The notes below the pieces were generated by a model. It saw only the letters and a list, made by a program, of their open reading frames with translations, was not told the DNA's origin and searched no databases. Positions 35,031 to 45,567 of a DNA stretch of 64,000 nucleotides are shown one piece after another (the first letter of the stretch is position 1; each line of letters begins with the position of its first letter). The stretch spans positions 62,001 to 126,000 of the forward strand of contig JBBPBK010000045.1 of assembly GCA_039720395.1 (NCBI GenBank), given 5' to 3'. The DNA is from Liquidambar formosana. Its lineage: Eukaryota > Streptophyta > Magnoliopsida > Saxifragales > Altingiaceae. The translations under genes and the position numbers were made by a program.

Positions 35031-36689
35031 TGTTGGGAATCTAACAAGAGGGAAAAATACAAAGGCGGAATATAAAAATTTTTCCTACGATTCCCAATCC
35101 CATGAATCTAACTATGCATAACACAAAATCAAACCCTAACTACGAAGAGGGTTAGAACACTTACAGGATTTTTGTCTTCTCCGTTTTGCTCCAAGCTTCT
35201 ACTCCGGACAGCGGTGAATGAGCAGCCCAAGTGTGCTGCCTCCAACGGTATCCACACCTAGCTAGAGCTTCAAGCCTTTTCTTTCTTCTTCCTTGTTGTT
35301 GCTAGAGGTGGAGAAGAGAGAGAGAGAGAAGAGAGCCTCCAAAGGGCTGGACGGCTAGGGTTTATTGTGCAAGCCTCTTATGCCATGTCACACATAAGTG
35401 TGACTTATATAGGCAGCCCACTAAAGGGGGCTGGCCATGGGGAAGAAACCCTAATAGGGTTATGTGTAATGACACTTAATTGCACATTAACCCCTATTAT
35501 TTGTATCAAATACAAATAGGCCTATAAAGAACTATTCTTTATTCACTAAAACCCTTTCTCTCATAGACTTTAAAGCCCTTCTTGCATGATCAGTGTGTGA
35601 CCCATTGGGTTCACATCATTAAGTAGTAGGAATAGCACGAGGTGTGCACAATGGAACTCTTTCCATTTAGGGTCTAATTGGAACTCCTTCCAATTCCCTA
35701 ATTGATTATAACTCACTTATATCAATTAGGGCTTCTACTAACCATGAGTAACACCTAGCATATGGCTCATGGTGTGGTCCTTAATGAGGTGAATAGTCAT
35801 TTACAAAGAACCCTTCTGTTATAGTTTATAGGTTACAATTGCATCCTTCCTTCAACACAATGTCTCCAATTGAACTAATAGGACATGGAAGTCTGTCAAG
35901 TCCCTAGTTCAATTACTTTATACTCATTCATAGATATCAACTCATTGATGAACTCATGAAACTCTTTTCATATTCATCCTACCATGGCCATGGATTTAAT
36001 GAGTTATATTATGAATGCTATATGAGACATTCTCTCTCTTTTTCCTGAGAGTGATGGATCCCTTGTTGATCACTCACATGCCTTCATACACATAGCAGTA
36101 GGGCCAATGAACACCTTTGCAGACCCCTGAATAGGATCTGCACTTAGTGTTATCAAACTTCTAAAGCTACATGTATAAGGCAACTATGGTGTCTCAGGTC
36201 TAAGGATTACTTGTACCACTATAACAATGAGAAACTGATTGACAGGCAGGATAAAAACTCCATTCAGTTTATCTCATATCTTTGGTCACATTCAGTGTAC
36301 CTATTCTTATAATAAGCACCCACTTGTTGGTTGTAGTGTCTCCACACAAATAGCTTGAGACTAGCTATCCTCCTATAGAGTCAACCTAACAAGTGCTAGT
36401 CCTATGGTTCATTACTGTCCATCATAGTGAACCTTCAACTAGGAATGCTTAAGGAGTTTAGTACAGAGATATATCTATAGTCTCAAAATTACAACTCTTT
36501 GTAATTCTATATTCTCAACTCTAACTCCATGGACATATTATGTAAATATAAATGATGCATATAAACATAATAGAATAAGCCCTTTTATTAAATCAATAAT
36601 AAATGTGACATACATAAATGAAATCAAATGATTGTTCCTAATCCCTAAACAATCATCTCCATGATTGGCTCTAGGGCATAATCCTAACA
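35031..36689 (-). repeat. 5' LTR of element X (1659 bp)
   Basis: Same length as the 3' LTR and about two differences from it. TATATAAG on the minus strand at 35411-35404 is a TATA candidate. Confidence 0.93.
35404..35411 (-). promoter_or_regulatory. TATA box candidate of the X 5' LTR
   Basis: Minus strand TATATAAG; the same word is at the matching place in the 3' LTR and in the LTR at 62695. Confidence 0.5.
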
Positions 36690-37246
36690 ACATCAGCTTT
36701 CCAGTGGTCACGTGGTGGGGACCCCTAATGACTATAAGCATTGAACCTTCTAGGAATAATGATTCCTCCCCTAAATAGTAAAATCCTACTTCCTTTCCCA
36801 TATTGGGCACAACTTGAAATAGTAAATAAATAATGTGGACCACGCCCCGTACCCGTAGTAAACATCTAATCATGGATGCAATTATGACACACAAAATGAC
36901 ATGCATTTATGCAGGGTTATGCAAAAGCAGGAATTTTCCATGTGTGGCTGGTCAGTAGGGTACTTCTTCTTCAAGGGTTACCCAGGCTAGGGTGCTCAAT
37001 GAGCAATCTGTTAATGTACTCACAAGCTTATTACAAGCTAGTGGCACAGACCGTGGGTTGATGATGCTGACTCCCAGTAACCATAGGCGCGAATGGGGCC
37101 CGGTACTTTTCATCAAACTGTCATCGAGGGTATAAGGGTAATCGTGCCTGTGTGTGCAATTATTTAGTTCTATTCAATTATATTTCCCAGTTTAATTAAA
37201 GCCAACAATCAATCACATGGAGTCTAGCTCTTAAGCACAGTTCAGA
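36690..37246 (-). other. Leader of element O, right part
   Basis: Homologous in reverse complement to 9174-9735 of element I. The first five bases, ACATC, are the right target duplication of X. No conserved ORF. Confidence 0.65.
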
Positions 37247-37264
37247 TCCCCAGTGGAGTCGCCA
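37247..37264 (-). other. Primer binding site of element O
   Basis: Minus strand TGGCGACTCCACTGGGGA, one base after the LTR, one or two changes from I. Confidence 0.8.
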
Positions 37265-37265
37265 C

Positions 37266-38889
37266 TGTAAGCGCCGCAGGCTGGTGCGGCCCTTTAGACG
37301 TGTACGCTATTGCGAAGCGTTAGCGTGTCGGGAGTCGCCACCCAATTCAACCTTGGGAACTAATCATACCATTCTAGGGAATTCAATCTCAAATTCGACA
37401 TATTTGGACCAGAGATTCAGAGTTCGGAGCTAAGGTACAATGTTGGGAAGGTATTAAGCACCCAATAATGTCCGATAAAAAAACGGCCTCCGTAAACGAT
37501 TGTTGGCTATATTTAACCCGGAATATTTAATTGAATTTCATCCATAAGCACACAATTTATGAAATGTCATGCCAATCATATGAAAAATGATGTGAATAGA
37601 ATGAGGAAGAGGTAACAAAACAAGATATACAGGAAATAAGATATACAGGTTAACATTTAATGGGCTAACCAAAATCAGGGTAAATCATCATAAATATTTG
37701 ACATGATAATAACTGAAGTAATTGAAAGTGGGTAAAGGATGCGTACGTAATAGAAATTAATGAGTACGCATAATGCGTATGCAACACCAAAAAGTGCGTA
37801 CGCATACATATGCGTACGCAACAAACACTAATGCGTACGCATACGTTTACTGTGTTCTTCCCCCTGATCTTGGCGTGAACTGAAATCGCACTCGTCAGTT
37901 TTCATCTTGTTAGGGGTCAACTTCTTTCTAACTTATCTCAATCATTTCTTAATCATATTCAATGATTCAAAACCCGGATCGCAATTCTCATAGTATACTA
38001 CAAGCACACATAACTCATTTACACAGATATTTACAGAACCATGGTCATGTTTGAGTTCAAAGTCTGGGGTTTGCAACCCGGCGACTGTCCGGTCTGTACA
38101 AGGTAGAAAATAATTAATGATATCTATCTACCGAGTACATCTTGGTTAATCCTCGATGTATTCTTTACTGTTAAAGGAAAGAATAATAAATACTGGAATG
38201 AGAATAACTTACCCTCAGGTTTGAGTGCCTCCGATATCGATGTAGCGATTCCCACCTTGTCGCCTTAGATTGCAGCTTTAAATTCCCTTAGTCTCTTCCT
38301 GGTTTTCTAGTGCTTGAGCAATTGTTTAATGGATGATTTCATTTCTTTTTCTCCATAAGTTTCTGACTGGTTTTCTCACTGGTTTCTCAACTCTCCAATG
38401 GTTTAACTAGAATGATTTTTCTGAAAAAAACCCCCATTTTTCCCTCTCTTCAAAAGAGTCTGTATTTATAAACTGCGGTAAGTTGGTTCTCCTCATTAAA
38501 AAACTGAAATCACACCTGTCCGACCCAGGAAATCAGCAAGCGGCTGGTTCCCTTGTCTTGTTCCCCATACATTTCAAATTCAAGTGGTCGCCGAAATCTT
38601 TTCTCTCTACCCCATGCTGATCAGACTTGGGTGAAAACATCGGTGCTGGAAAATAGGGAAGTGACAGATGGTGCGTACGTATATGCTACTATTGCGTACG
38701 CATCATGCGTACGCATATAGACTATATGCGTATGTAAGAGGTAAACACACAGGCTCTCAAGCTGCAATCTAAGCGACTCGTTGGGAATTGCTTTGTCAAT
38801 TTCTCGGGACACATAATAAACCTCATCATCGGGATTCCAAATCGGGCGATCCCACATTTGATTGGGCGGTACAAAATGGGGTGTCTACA
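37266..38889 (-). repeat. 5' LTR of element O (1624 bp)
   Basis: Minus strand TGTAGACACCCC...CGCTTACA, clearly related to the I LTR along its length. TATAAATA at 38470-38463. Five exact TGCGTACGCA (37795, 37811, 37832, 38693, 38706) and several variants, in two clusters as in I. Confidence 0.9.
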
Positions 38890-40180
38890 GTTTCTTCTTC
38901 ATAGTTGTTGTATATGTGCTGCATATTAAATAACTATGATATATGTGTCGACAGGATTTAGGGTTTTTATGCATGTCATGGTTCTAGGATTGAATTAGGG
39001 TTTATGATTGTTCACTGTTTGTGTTGTTTGCATGTTTAGTGGATGAATATAGGCCTTAATACCATTCTGTCCAGATTTTTTTATTGTCCTAAATATGATA
39101 TTTTGAGCATTCATATAGTTGATTTTAGGGTTTTTTGCATGTCATTGCATATAGGGCTGAATTAAGGTTTTAGTTAGTTCATGATTCGTGTTATTACATG
39201 ACTTATGGGTGATTTTGAGCCTTGTTTCAATTTTGTCCAGATCTGTTATTTGTCCTTAATATGATATTTTAAGCATGTGTTAGCCTATGCTTAAGCATGA
39301 TAATTGCTTTGTTAGAAACTAGGTTGGTTTGTTGGTGTTTTTGGTGTGTTTTGCATGCAAATTGTAGGTGCTTGATAGGTACAATTACCCCACCAATGTG
39401 GGGTGATTATTTTGGCTATTGCAAGATGAAATATTGCAAATAAAGTAATTACCTTATGCAATAGAGTGGTTATTTTGACAGGCTACTTTCGCTTAAGGTA
39501 AGTTGGGTATGAAGGTGCCCTAATTCACCTTTCCTTCCTTGAAACTTTCCCTTTCTCCCTCTTAGGATTATTTCCTAATAGAGGAACATGGCAATCCTTG
39601 TAGTTTCCTTTCATAAAAAATTCCTTTTCAAATGAAAGTTTCTATCTTTATTGAAATTCCATATTTCCTAAAAAGATCTTTTGAGAATCATTTATCTTTG
39701 GAAACTCTTTTATCTATGAAAGGAAACTTAGGGTTTACCATAGGCCTTTATTAGGTCGTAACCCTATTCCCTATCGAACTACGTGGACTTTGATCCATGT
39801 ATTTCGCTACATGGTACGTAGGCGCTTTGAGGTTCAAGTCCGCCCTAGGATCTAAGTATCCTAGTTTAGTTTAGTTTTTTCTTTGTTTTGTTTGTTTGTT
39901 ATGGATGGATATATGATATGCATGCAACTCTTGTGATGATATCTTGTTGATTTTTGTATGGTAAGATCTTGATTTAGCCCAAATGAACTAAGAGACCGAA
40001 AGGGTGACATGGGTGCCTATAGGCTATGCCTAGAACCTTCCCATGTCATAACTTAGCCTCCGAATCCATGATTTTTTTGGTTTCTAAAAGACTGTTTTTG
40101 CCTTTTCTTTTTAAACATGGAGTCATTCTTTTGTTTTCTTAAAACAAATTGGTTTTTAGGGTTTTCCTTGTTTCCTTAAG
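38890..40180 (+). repeat. LTR remnant of the 3-kb Gypsy family
   Basis: Similar to about 58925-60800 of the R LTR: both have GAACTACGTGGACTTTGATCC, TTCAAGTCCGCCCTAGGAT, and the CTAGAACCTTCCCA / CTCCGAATCC region. The left end is cut by O. The right end stops before the R primer site, near 40180, where the similarity ends. Confidence 0.75.
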
Positions 40181-40940
40181 TAACACAAGATTTAGTTGTT
40201 ATGTTGCATTATAGCTGCTTGCTCGACAGACTTAGCCTATTTGTAGGATTTTTCTTTTGTACTTTATAGATCCTTGTGTTTGAGGGCTGAAACTTCCCCC
40301 CAGTTTATTTGTTTTTGTACAAAACTGAATTGTTTCATGTTTATAACGCTTTGTTTATGTGTCTATATTGCTCTTTCTCCAAAGAAGAAGTTCGATGCAG
40401 TGGGTGGAAATAGTTCTAGCCATTAAAAAATTCGAAGAACAGGGCTTCTCCAGACACTATTCATGAAGATTTAGACATAGCAAGTATCACAATTCAAGAT
40501 CATTGTTGCACTTCATTGGTCATATATCAGTGGGTTCATCAAAGATTGCCACTGCCCACACTTTGGTTTCTTGGTCCAATCTCAACCATCCATGACAACA
40601 AACGTTGATGTTGATCGTTCAAGTGCTTACCAAATCTAATCCAGGAACCTGCTAATTTTCTTAATTTTGGTGAAGATGGACTCTTTTTTTTTTTTTTTAT
40701 TTATCCGGCCTTCTCTTTTCTATTAGGAATATGTGAAGTCCCACTATTAGCTAGTATGTAATAGAGATTGATATTCTATTTTTGTGGATTTGATGCATGT
40801 ACTGGATATTCCCACTTTGGTTCAATTTCTCATTTCAAGTGGGTTTAATGAAATAGAAAACTCTTTATAATAATGTGTTTTGGATTTGAATGAGCTTACT
40901 GGTATTGCTATAGTTGCCCATTATCATTATGCCATGAAAA
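40181..40940. other. Unclassified sequence
   Basis: AT-rich, with a 15-base T run at 40686-40700. I see no ORF or repeat; it could be old repeat or the flank of a lost gene. Confidence 0.3.
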
Positions 40941-40949
40941 TTCAATTAA

Positions 40950-41235
40950 GGCATACCATAAAGAACGTCGTGAATAATCCATAGTTCATCAGCAAGACTT
41001 ATTTATGGCATGCAATTGCAAGTCGTAAAAGGGAACTTACGGCGTGCAATTGTATGCAGTGAAAGACTATTTATGACGTGCACTCGCATGTCGTAAGAGG
41101 CTATTTACGACGTGCAATTGCATGCCGTAAATAATCATTAATGGCGTGCAATGTACGCCGTGGATAACATTTGACTTTCCACGGCATAGCATCCTACGGC
41201 ATGCGGGGGTATGCCGTGAAAGCTCATTAATGGTG
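40950..41235. repeat. Palindromic tandem repeats, CACTA-like subterminal type
   Basis: About six imperfect units of 35-45 bp, each built on the palindrome TTACGACGTGCAATTGCATGCCGTAA (shown here only as type; best copy 41103-41130), alternating orientation. Such arrays resemble subterminal repeats of En/Spm (CACTA) elements. No CACTA end or TSD was found, so the class is a guess. Confidence 0.45.
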
Positions 41236-42232
41236 TTTTTTGAACATTGTAAAAGGGACTTTATGCGTGGAAATTTTGTTTTCATTGAATTTTATATGTG
41301 GTTTCGTGTGGGTTATTTATTTATTTATTTTGGATTTGCTGTCAGATTTTGCCACTGTTGACATTTCCATTCAATCAGGTATTAAAATTTTTTTCCCCTA
41401 GAATTCTAGAAACATTGTTGATGGGGATTTATTTGCTCAGTGTTTTAGCTTTTTGCGTAAAACATGGTTAATATTTCAGATATTTTATTGGTACTCTCAT
41501 ATTTTGCTTTTCTCTGCATCTTCATTCAGGCAAGTATCCAATTTTTTTTCCCGTACAAACATGGTTGATATTTAGGATATTGACTCGTTGTTTAACTTTT
41601 GCTTAGAAACCTGGTTAATATTTGAGATATTCAGTGTTTAGCTTTTGCTTGAAAGCATGGTTAATATTTGAGATATCTGACGGGCATTTAGGTTTATTTG
41701 TTTTGAATTTGCATCTCTGGCTTGAAAGATGGGTTTATTTATTTATTATTGTTATTTAAAATTTTAAGACAAAATGTTGGTTTTTTTTGGGGGGGGGGGC
41801 TGGAGGTCTGAGAGATACTCTTGAAAAAGTTTGGTTTTTATACTTGGGAACTTGAGGTTTATTTACTGCTTTTTTAATTTGGTCTTTCCCTTTTTAGGTG
41901 AATTTTATAATGAGTATAAAAACAATTTTTTTAATGCAAAAGAAAATATGACGAGGTGCCATCGACAGTCAAACTTGGTTTTGGCAACTGCAACTATACA
42001 TAATAGCACGTTGCCATGAATGCCATTATAAGGGGTGTGGAAACAAATTTGTGCCGGAATAACGTAGGAAATAGGGACTTATCAATAGAATAATTTTGAA
42101 ATGCGGATTGAGAATTGGTATAAAAGGTTTGTGAAGAAACGATGGAAACCAAGATTATAACGGGTGGAGTGACTTCACTGGCAAAAAGAGCTAAATAAAA
42201 AAAAAAAAAAAGGATCATTATTGCGTTAATCC
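41236..42232. other. AT-rich sequence with short diverged repeats
   Basis: GGTTAATATTTGAGATAT-type words recur at about 41466, 41564, 41611 and 41659. A G run (41791-41800) follows a T run. No supported gene. The right end is the target site of element C. Confidence 0.4.
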
Positions 42233-42237
42233 ACTAG
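42233..42237. repeat. Target site duplication of element C, left
   Basis: ACTAG; the same five bases follow the element at 48883-48887. Confidence 0.9.
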
Positions 42238-42597
42238 TGTTGTAAAACCAAGAATTTAGAACAAGTTATGAGGAGAATAAATTTCTCATTCATCTCTTCT
42301 TTTATTTCCATCTGAATGTATAAACATTATACAAGGATCAGCAAAACTCTTTGAGATACACTATTTCAGTCTCCTCACTTCATTCTCTCCGAATGCTTCT
42401 CCTCTTCTTTCTCTCCAAAATACATCTCCAAATACACATCTTCTCTTCTTTCTCCCCTTCCCCTTTTATCTTTGTTTGCATTAGGTCTACATGATGGGAT
42501 TACCTAACCCACTTATGAAGTGGTGTTCCCATTATCACAAAGTGGAGGGGGTGTGGACATCCACTCAATTTCCACTCAATGTTTAATATTTATAACA
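42238..42597 (-). repeat. 3' LTR of element C (360 bp)
   Basis: Plus-strand ends TGTTGTAAAACC...TTTATAACA. Contains pyrimidine-rich CTTCTCTTCTTTCTCC stretches. Confidence 0.93.
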
Positions 42598-42608
42598 CTC
42601 CCCCTTGG
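42598..42608 (-). other. Polypurine tract of element C
   Basis: Minus strand CCAAGGGGGAG directly before the LTR. Confidence 0.75.
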
Positions 42609-42856
42609 ATGTCCACCACACTAAGATAATGTGCCTCGTTAAAAACCTTACTAGAAAAACCCAGTGGGAAAAAACTAGTGAAGGAAAAAGAGTACAACAT
42701 TTTTGTAAATCTTAGAGTGGTGTTGGATGCACTAAAGAAACTGCCTCATTAAAACCTTGCCAGGAAAACCCAATGGGACAAAACCTGGGCGAAGGAAAAA
42801 GAGTACAGTGTGCATATGTCCAAAAATGAATACTCCCCCTGATAAGAAGATAAGTA

Positions 42857-44407
42857 TCAACTTAACTGATCGCAAACCCGACACATTCCAATGCCATATA
42901 CCAATTTCTTGAATGTTGACGATGGTAAGGCCTTGGTGAATAAATCCGCAAGATTATCGGTGGAACGTATTTGCTTCACATCAATTTCATGCCTCTGCTG
43001 GAGTTCATGAGTGTAGAAGAACTTTGGTGAAATGTGTTTGGTTCTATCACCTTTGATGTACCCTCCTTGAATTTGTGCAATACATGCAGCATTATCTTCA
43101 TAAATTGTTGTTGGCATACTTTTAATCAGAGGTAACCCACATGTGTCTCGAATGTGATGGACTACAGATCTTAACCATACACATTCATGACTTGCTTCAT
43201 GGAGTGCAAATATCTCAGAGTGATTAGAAGATGTAGCAATTAAAGTCTGCTTTTTAGATCGCCAAGAGATCGCTGTATTGCCACATGTAAATACATACCC
43301 TGTTTGTGAGCGAGCTTTGTGAGGATCATAAAGGTATCCAGAATCTGCATATCCTTCTAAACAAAGACCACGGGCTAATTCCTTTGAGTAAAACAAACCC
43401 ATATCTGTAGTTCCACGAAGGTAGCGTAAAATATGTTTAATACCATTCCAGTGTCGTCGAGTTGGAGCAGAACTGAATCTTGCTAATAAGTTGACTGAAA
43501 ATGCTATATCAGGCCTAGTGCATTGTGCTAAATATAACAAAGCACCTATTGCACTAAGATATGGTACTTCAGGACCAAGTAGCATTTCATTATCTTCTTT
43601 GGGGCGAAATGGATCTTTCTTAATATCAAGAGATCGAACCACCATGGGAGAACTTAGTGGATGCGCTTTATCCATATTAAAACGTTTCAATACCTTTTCG
43701 GTATAAGCTGATTGATGGATAAGAATTCCATTTGATTTATGCTCGATCTGCAGGCCGAGACAATATTTTGTTTTCCCTAAATCTTTCATCTCAAATTCTT
43801 TTTTCAAATATTCAGCAGCTTTCATGAGCTCTTCAGGAGTCCCAATTAAATTTATATCATCAACATAGACTGCAATGATGGCGAATCCAGATTTTGATTT
43901 CTTTATAAATACACAAGGGCATATAGGATTATTAATATATCCTTCTTTAACTAAGTACTCACTGAGACGATTATACCACATTCTTCCAGATTGTTTTAAT
44001 CCATACAAGGATCGTCTCAGTTTAATTAAGTACATATTTCGTGGTTGTGATGTATTTGCTTCAGGCAATTTGAATCCTTCAGGGATCTTTATATATATAT
44101 CTGCATCTAACTTTCCATATAAATATGCAGTAACTACGTCCATAAGACGCATGTCAAGTCCTTCTGAGACTGACAGACTAATTAAATATCGAAATGTAAT
44201 GGCATCCATTACAGGTGAATATGTTTCTTCATAATCAATCCCAGGTCTCTGCAGGAAACCTTGTGCTACTAAACGAGCTTTATATCTGACGATCTCATTT
44301 TTATCATTACGCTTTCTTATAAACACCCATTTGTAACCCACAGGTTTCACATCATTGGGTGTTAGGACTATAGGTCCAAATACTTTACGTTTTTCTAGCG
44401 AATCCAA
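42857..44407 (-). pseudogene. Copia RT and RNase H of element C
   Basis: 516 codons open to a natural end. RT: KARLVAQGFLQRPGIDYEET, SPV near residue 65, LYGLKQSGRMWY, and the active site YVDDINLIG. RNase H: GYADSGY, SKKQTLIATSSNHSE, YEDNAACI and HISPKFFYTHE, ending with NLADLFTKALP. In an undamaged element this would follow integrase in one frame. Upstream, at 44408-44440, the frame is lost: VDLIG* ends the linker, while the RT frame continues as DWLKWKEAVQTELDSL, pointing to a small deletion. Substitution NLIG and other changes at usually constant sites suggest drift. Coding region complete at its C-terminus. Confidence 0.9.
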
Positions 44408-44509
44408 TTCTGTTTGGACTGCTTCTTTCCACTTTAACCAATCAGGTCTACTGTGCGTGGTTCGAGATCATCATCATCTTTCGAAATTTTAGTAGCTACT
44501 GGGAAAGAA

Positions 44510-45223
44510 AATACATCATTAATAACCACTTCTGAGCGATCCCACAATTCTTTTGTACATGTATAGTTTATGGAAAGTTCTTCATTTCCATGTACATATG
44601 CCTCTTTATTGTTTTCTGTCTCTTCAGGGACATTTTCCTCTTCAAGAGTTATTAAATCAGAATTTGTGGGAATATTTATTTCTTGTTCAATAGCCTCTTC
44701 CGGAGTACTATTTTCTATATTTTGTTGCCCTTTTATTTTCCTCTTCCGAGGAACTAAATCTTTTGAGCTCAAGGGTCTACCACGCTTCAGGCGTGTAGAT
44801 GATTTATTTGCTGCAATAATAGTAGACTTACCAATTGGTACATTGATCTTTGCTGGTGTACCAATAGATGATTCATTAATAACCACTTCTGAGCGATCCC
44901 ACAATTCTTTTGTACATGTATAGTTTATGGAAATTTCTTCATTTCCATGTACATATGCCTCTTTATTGTTTTCTGTCTATTCAGGGACATTTTCCTCTTC
45001 AAGAGTTATTAAATCAGAATTTGTGGGAATATTTATTTCTTGTTCAATAGCCTCTTCCGGAGTACTATTTTCTATATTTTGTTGCCCTTTTATTTTCCTC
45101 TTCGGGAGAACTAAATCTTTTGAACCCAAGGGTCTACCACGCTTCAGGCGTGTAGTAGATGATTCATTTGCTGCAATAATAGTAGACTTACCAATTGGTA
45201 CATTGATTTTTGCTGGTGTGTTT
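44510..45223. repeat. 357-bp tandem duplication in element C
   Basis: ATTAATAACCACTTCTGAGC begins at 44517 and again 357 bases later; both copies run through the KRGRP-coding part. 357 is a multiple of three. Confidence 0.88.
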
Positions 45224-45278
45224 GCAGCCGGTATATAAGACTTAGTTATTTTTGCTGCGTCTGTAAATGCATCTGGCA

Positions 45279-45484
45279 TTTGATTAGCAATCTTCTGAAG
45301 ATGAGTGATCCTCTGTACTTCAGTTTCACATTGAGCAGTACGTGGATCAAGATGAGACAAAGATGGTACATTCCAAGGGCATTTGATTAGCAATCTTCTG
45401 AAGATGAGTGATCCTCTGTACTTCAGTTTCACATTGAGCAGTACGTGGATCAAGATGGGACAAAGATGGTACATTCCAAGAAAG
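45279..45484. repeat. 103-bp tandem duplication in element C
   Basis: ATGAGTGATCCTCTGTACTT at 45301 and 45404. 103 is not a multiple of three, so the frame is shifted. Confidence 0.88.
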
Positions 45485-45567
45485 TTCACGTCGTTCTTCT
45501 ATCAGTGGATTTCCTCCTCCTAACGACGAGAACTGTGTTTCATCAAAATGACAATCTGCAAATCTTG

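Larger units (their letters stand above)
26663..36689 (-). mobile_element. Element X: Angela-like Copia element with a decayed interior
   Basis: LTRs of 1659 bp each, about two differences; TSD ACATC; tRNA-iMet-type primer binding site at 35029-35017; purine tract at 28333-28322. Orientation is minus, because the primer site adjoins the right LTR. The LTR starts (minus) TGTTAGGATTATGCCCTAGA, like Angela/BARE-type LTRs. The interior has only broken traces of Copia pol, so the element must have been moved by proteins of another copy. Confidence 0.9.
4170..38889 (-). mobile_element. Element O: Tat-type Gypsy element broken by three later insertions
   Basis: On the minus strand: 5' LTR 38889-37266, primer binding site 37264-37247, leader 37246-36690, [element X], leader and small membrane ORF 26662-26377, antisense coiled-coil ORF (plus strand, 7435-7481 joined to 25653-26163), [element I], spacer, gag-protease 6466-4170, [element L]. 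The rest of pol and the 3' LTR must lie left of the window beyond L. O belongs to the same family as I, with diverged LTRs. I supplies the uninterrupted sequence at the X insertion (GCTGATGTCCCTTC), so the reconstruction is internally checked. O itself lies in an LTR remnant of the 3-kb family. Confidence 0.85.
44434..45567 (-). pseudogene. Integrase C-terminal linker of element C, with duplications
   Basis: From 45567 downward: DETQFSSLGGG, LSHLDPRTAQCETEVQRI, ANQMPDAFTDAAK, KRGRPLGSKD, typical of the region between integrase and RT in Copia. Damage: a 103-bp tandem duplication (45279-45484) that shifts the frame, a 357-bp tandem duplication (about 44510-45223, in frame), and a TAG in the second copy (VPE*TENN, near 44980). 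Upstream of 45567 similarity to Copia stops abruptly. Confidence 0.75.
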
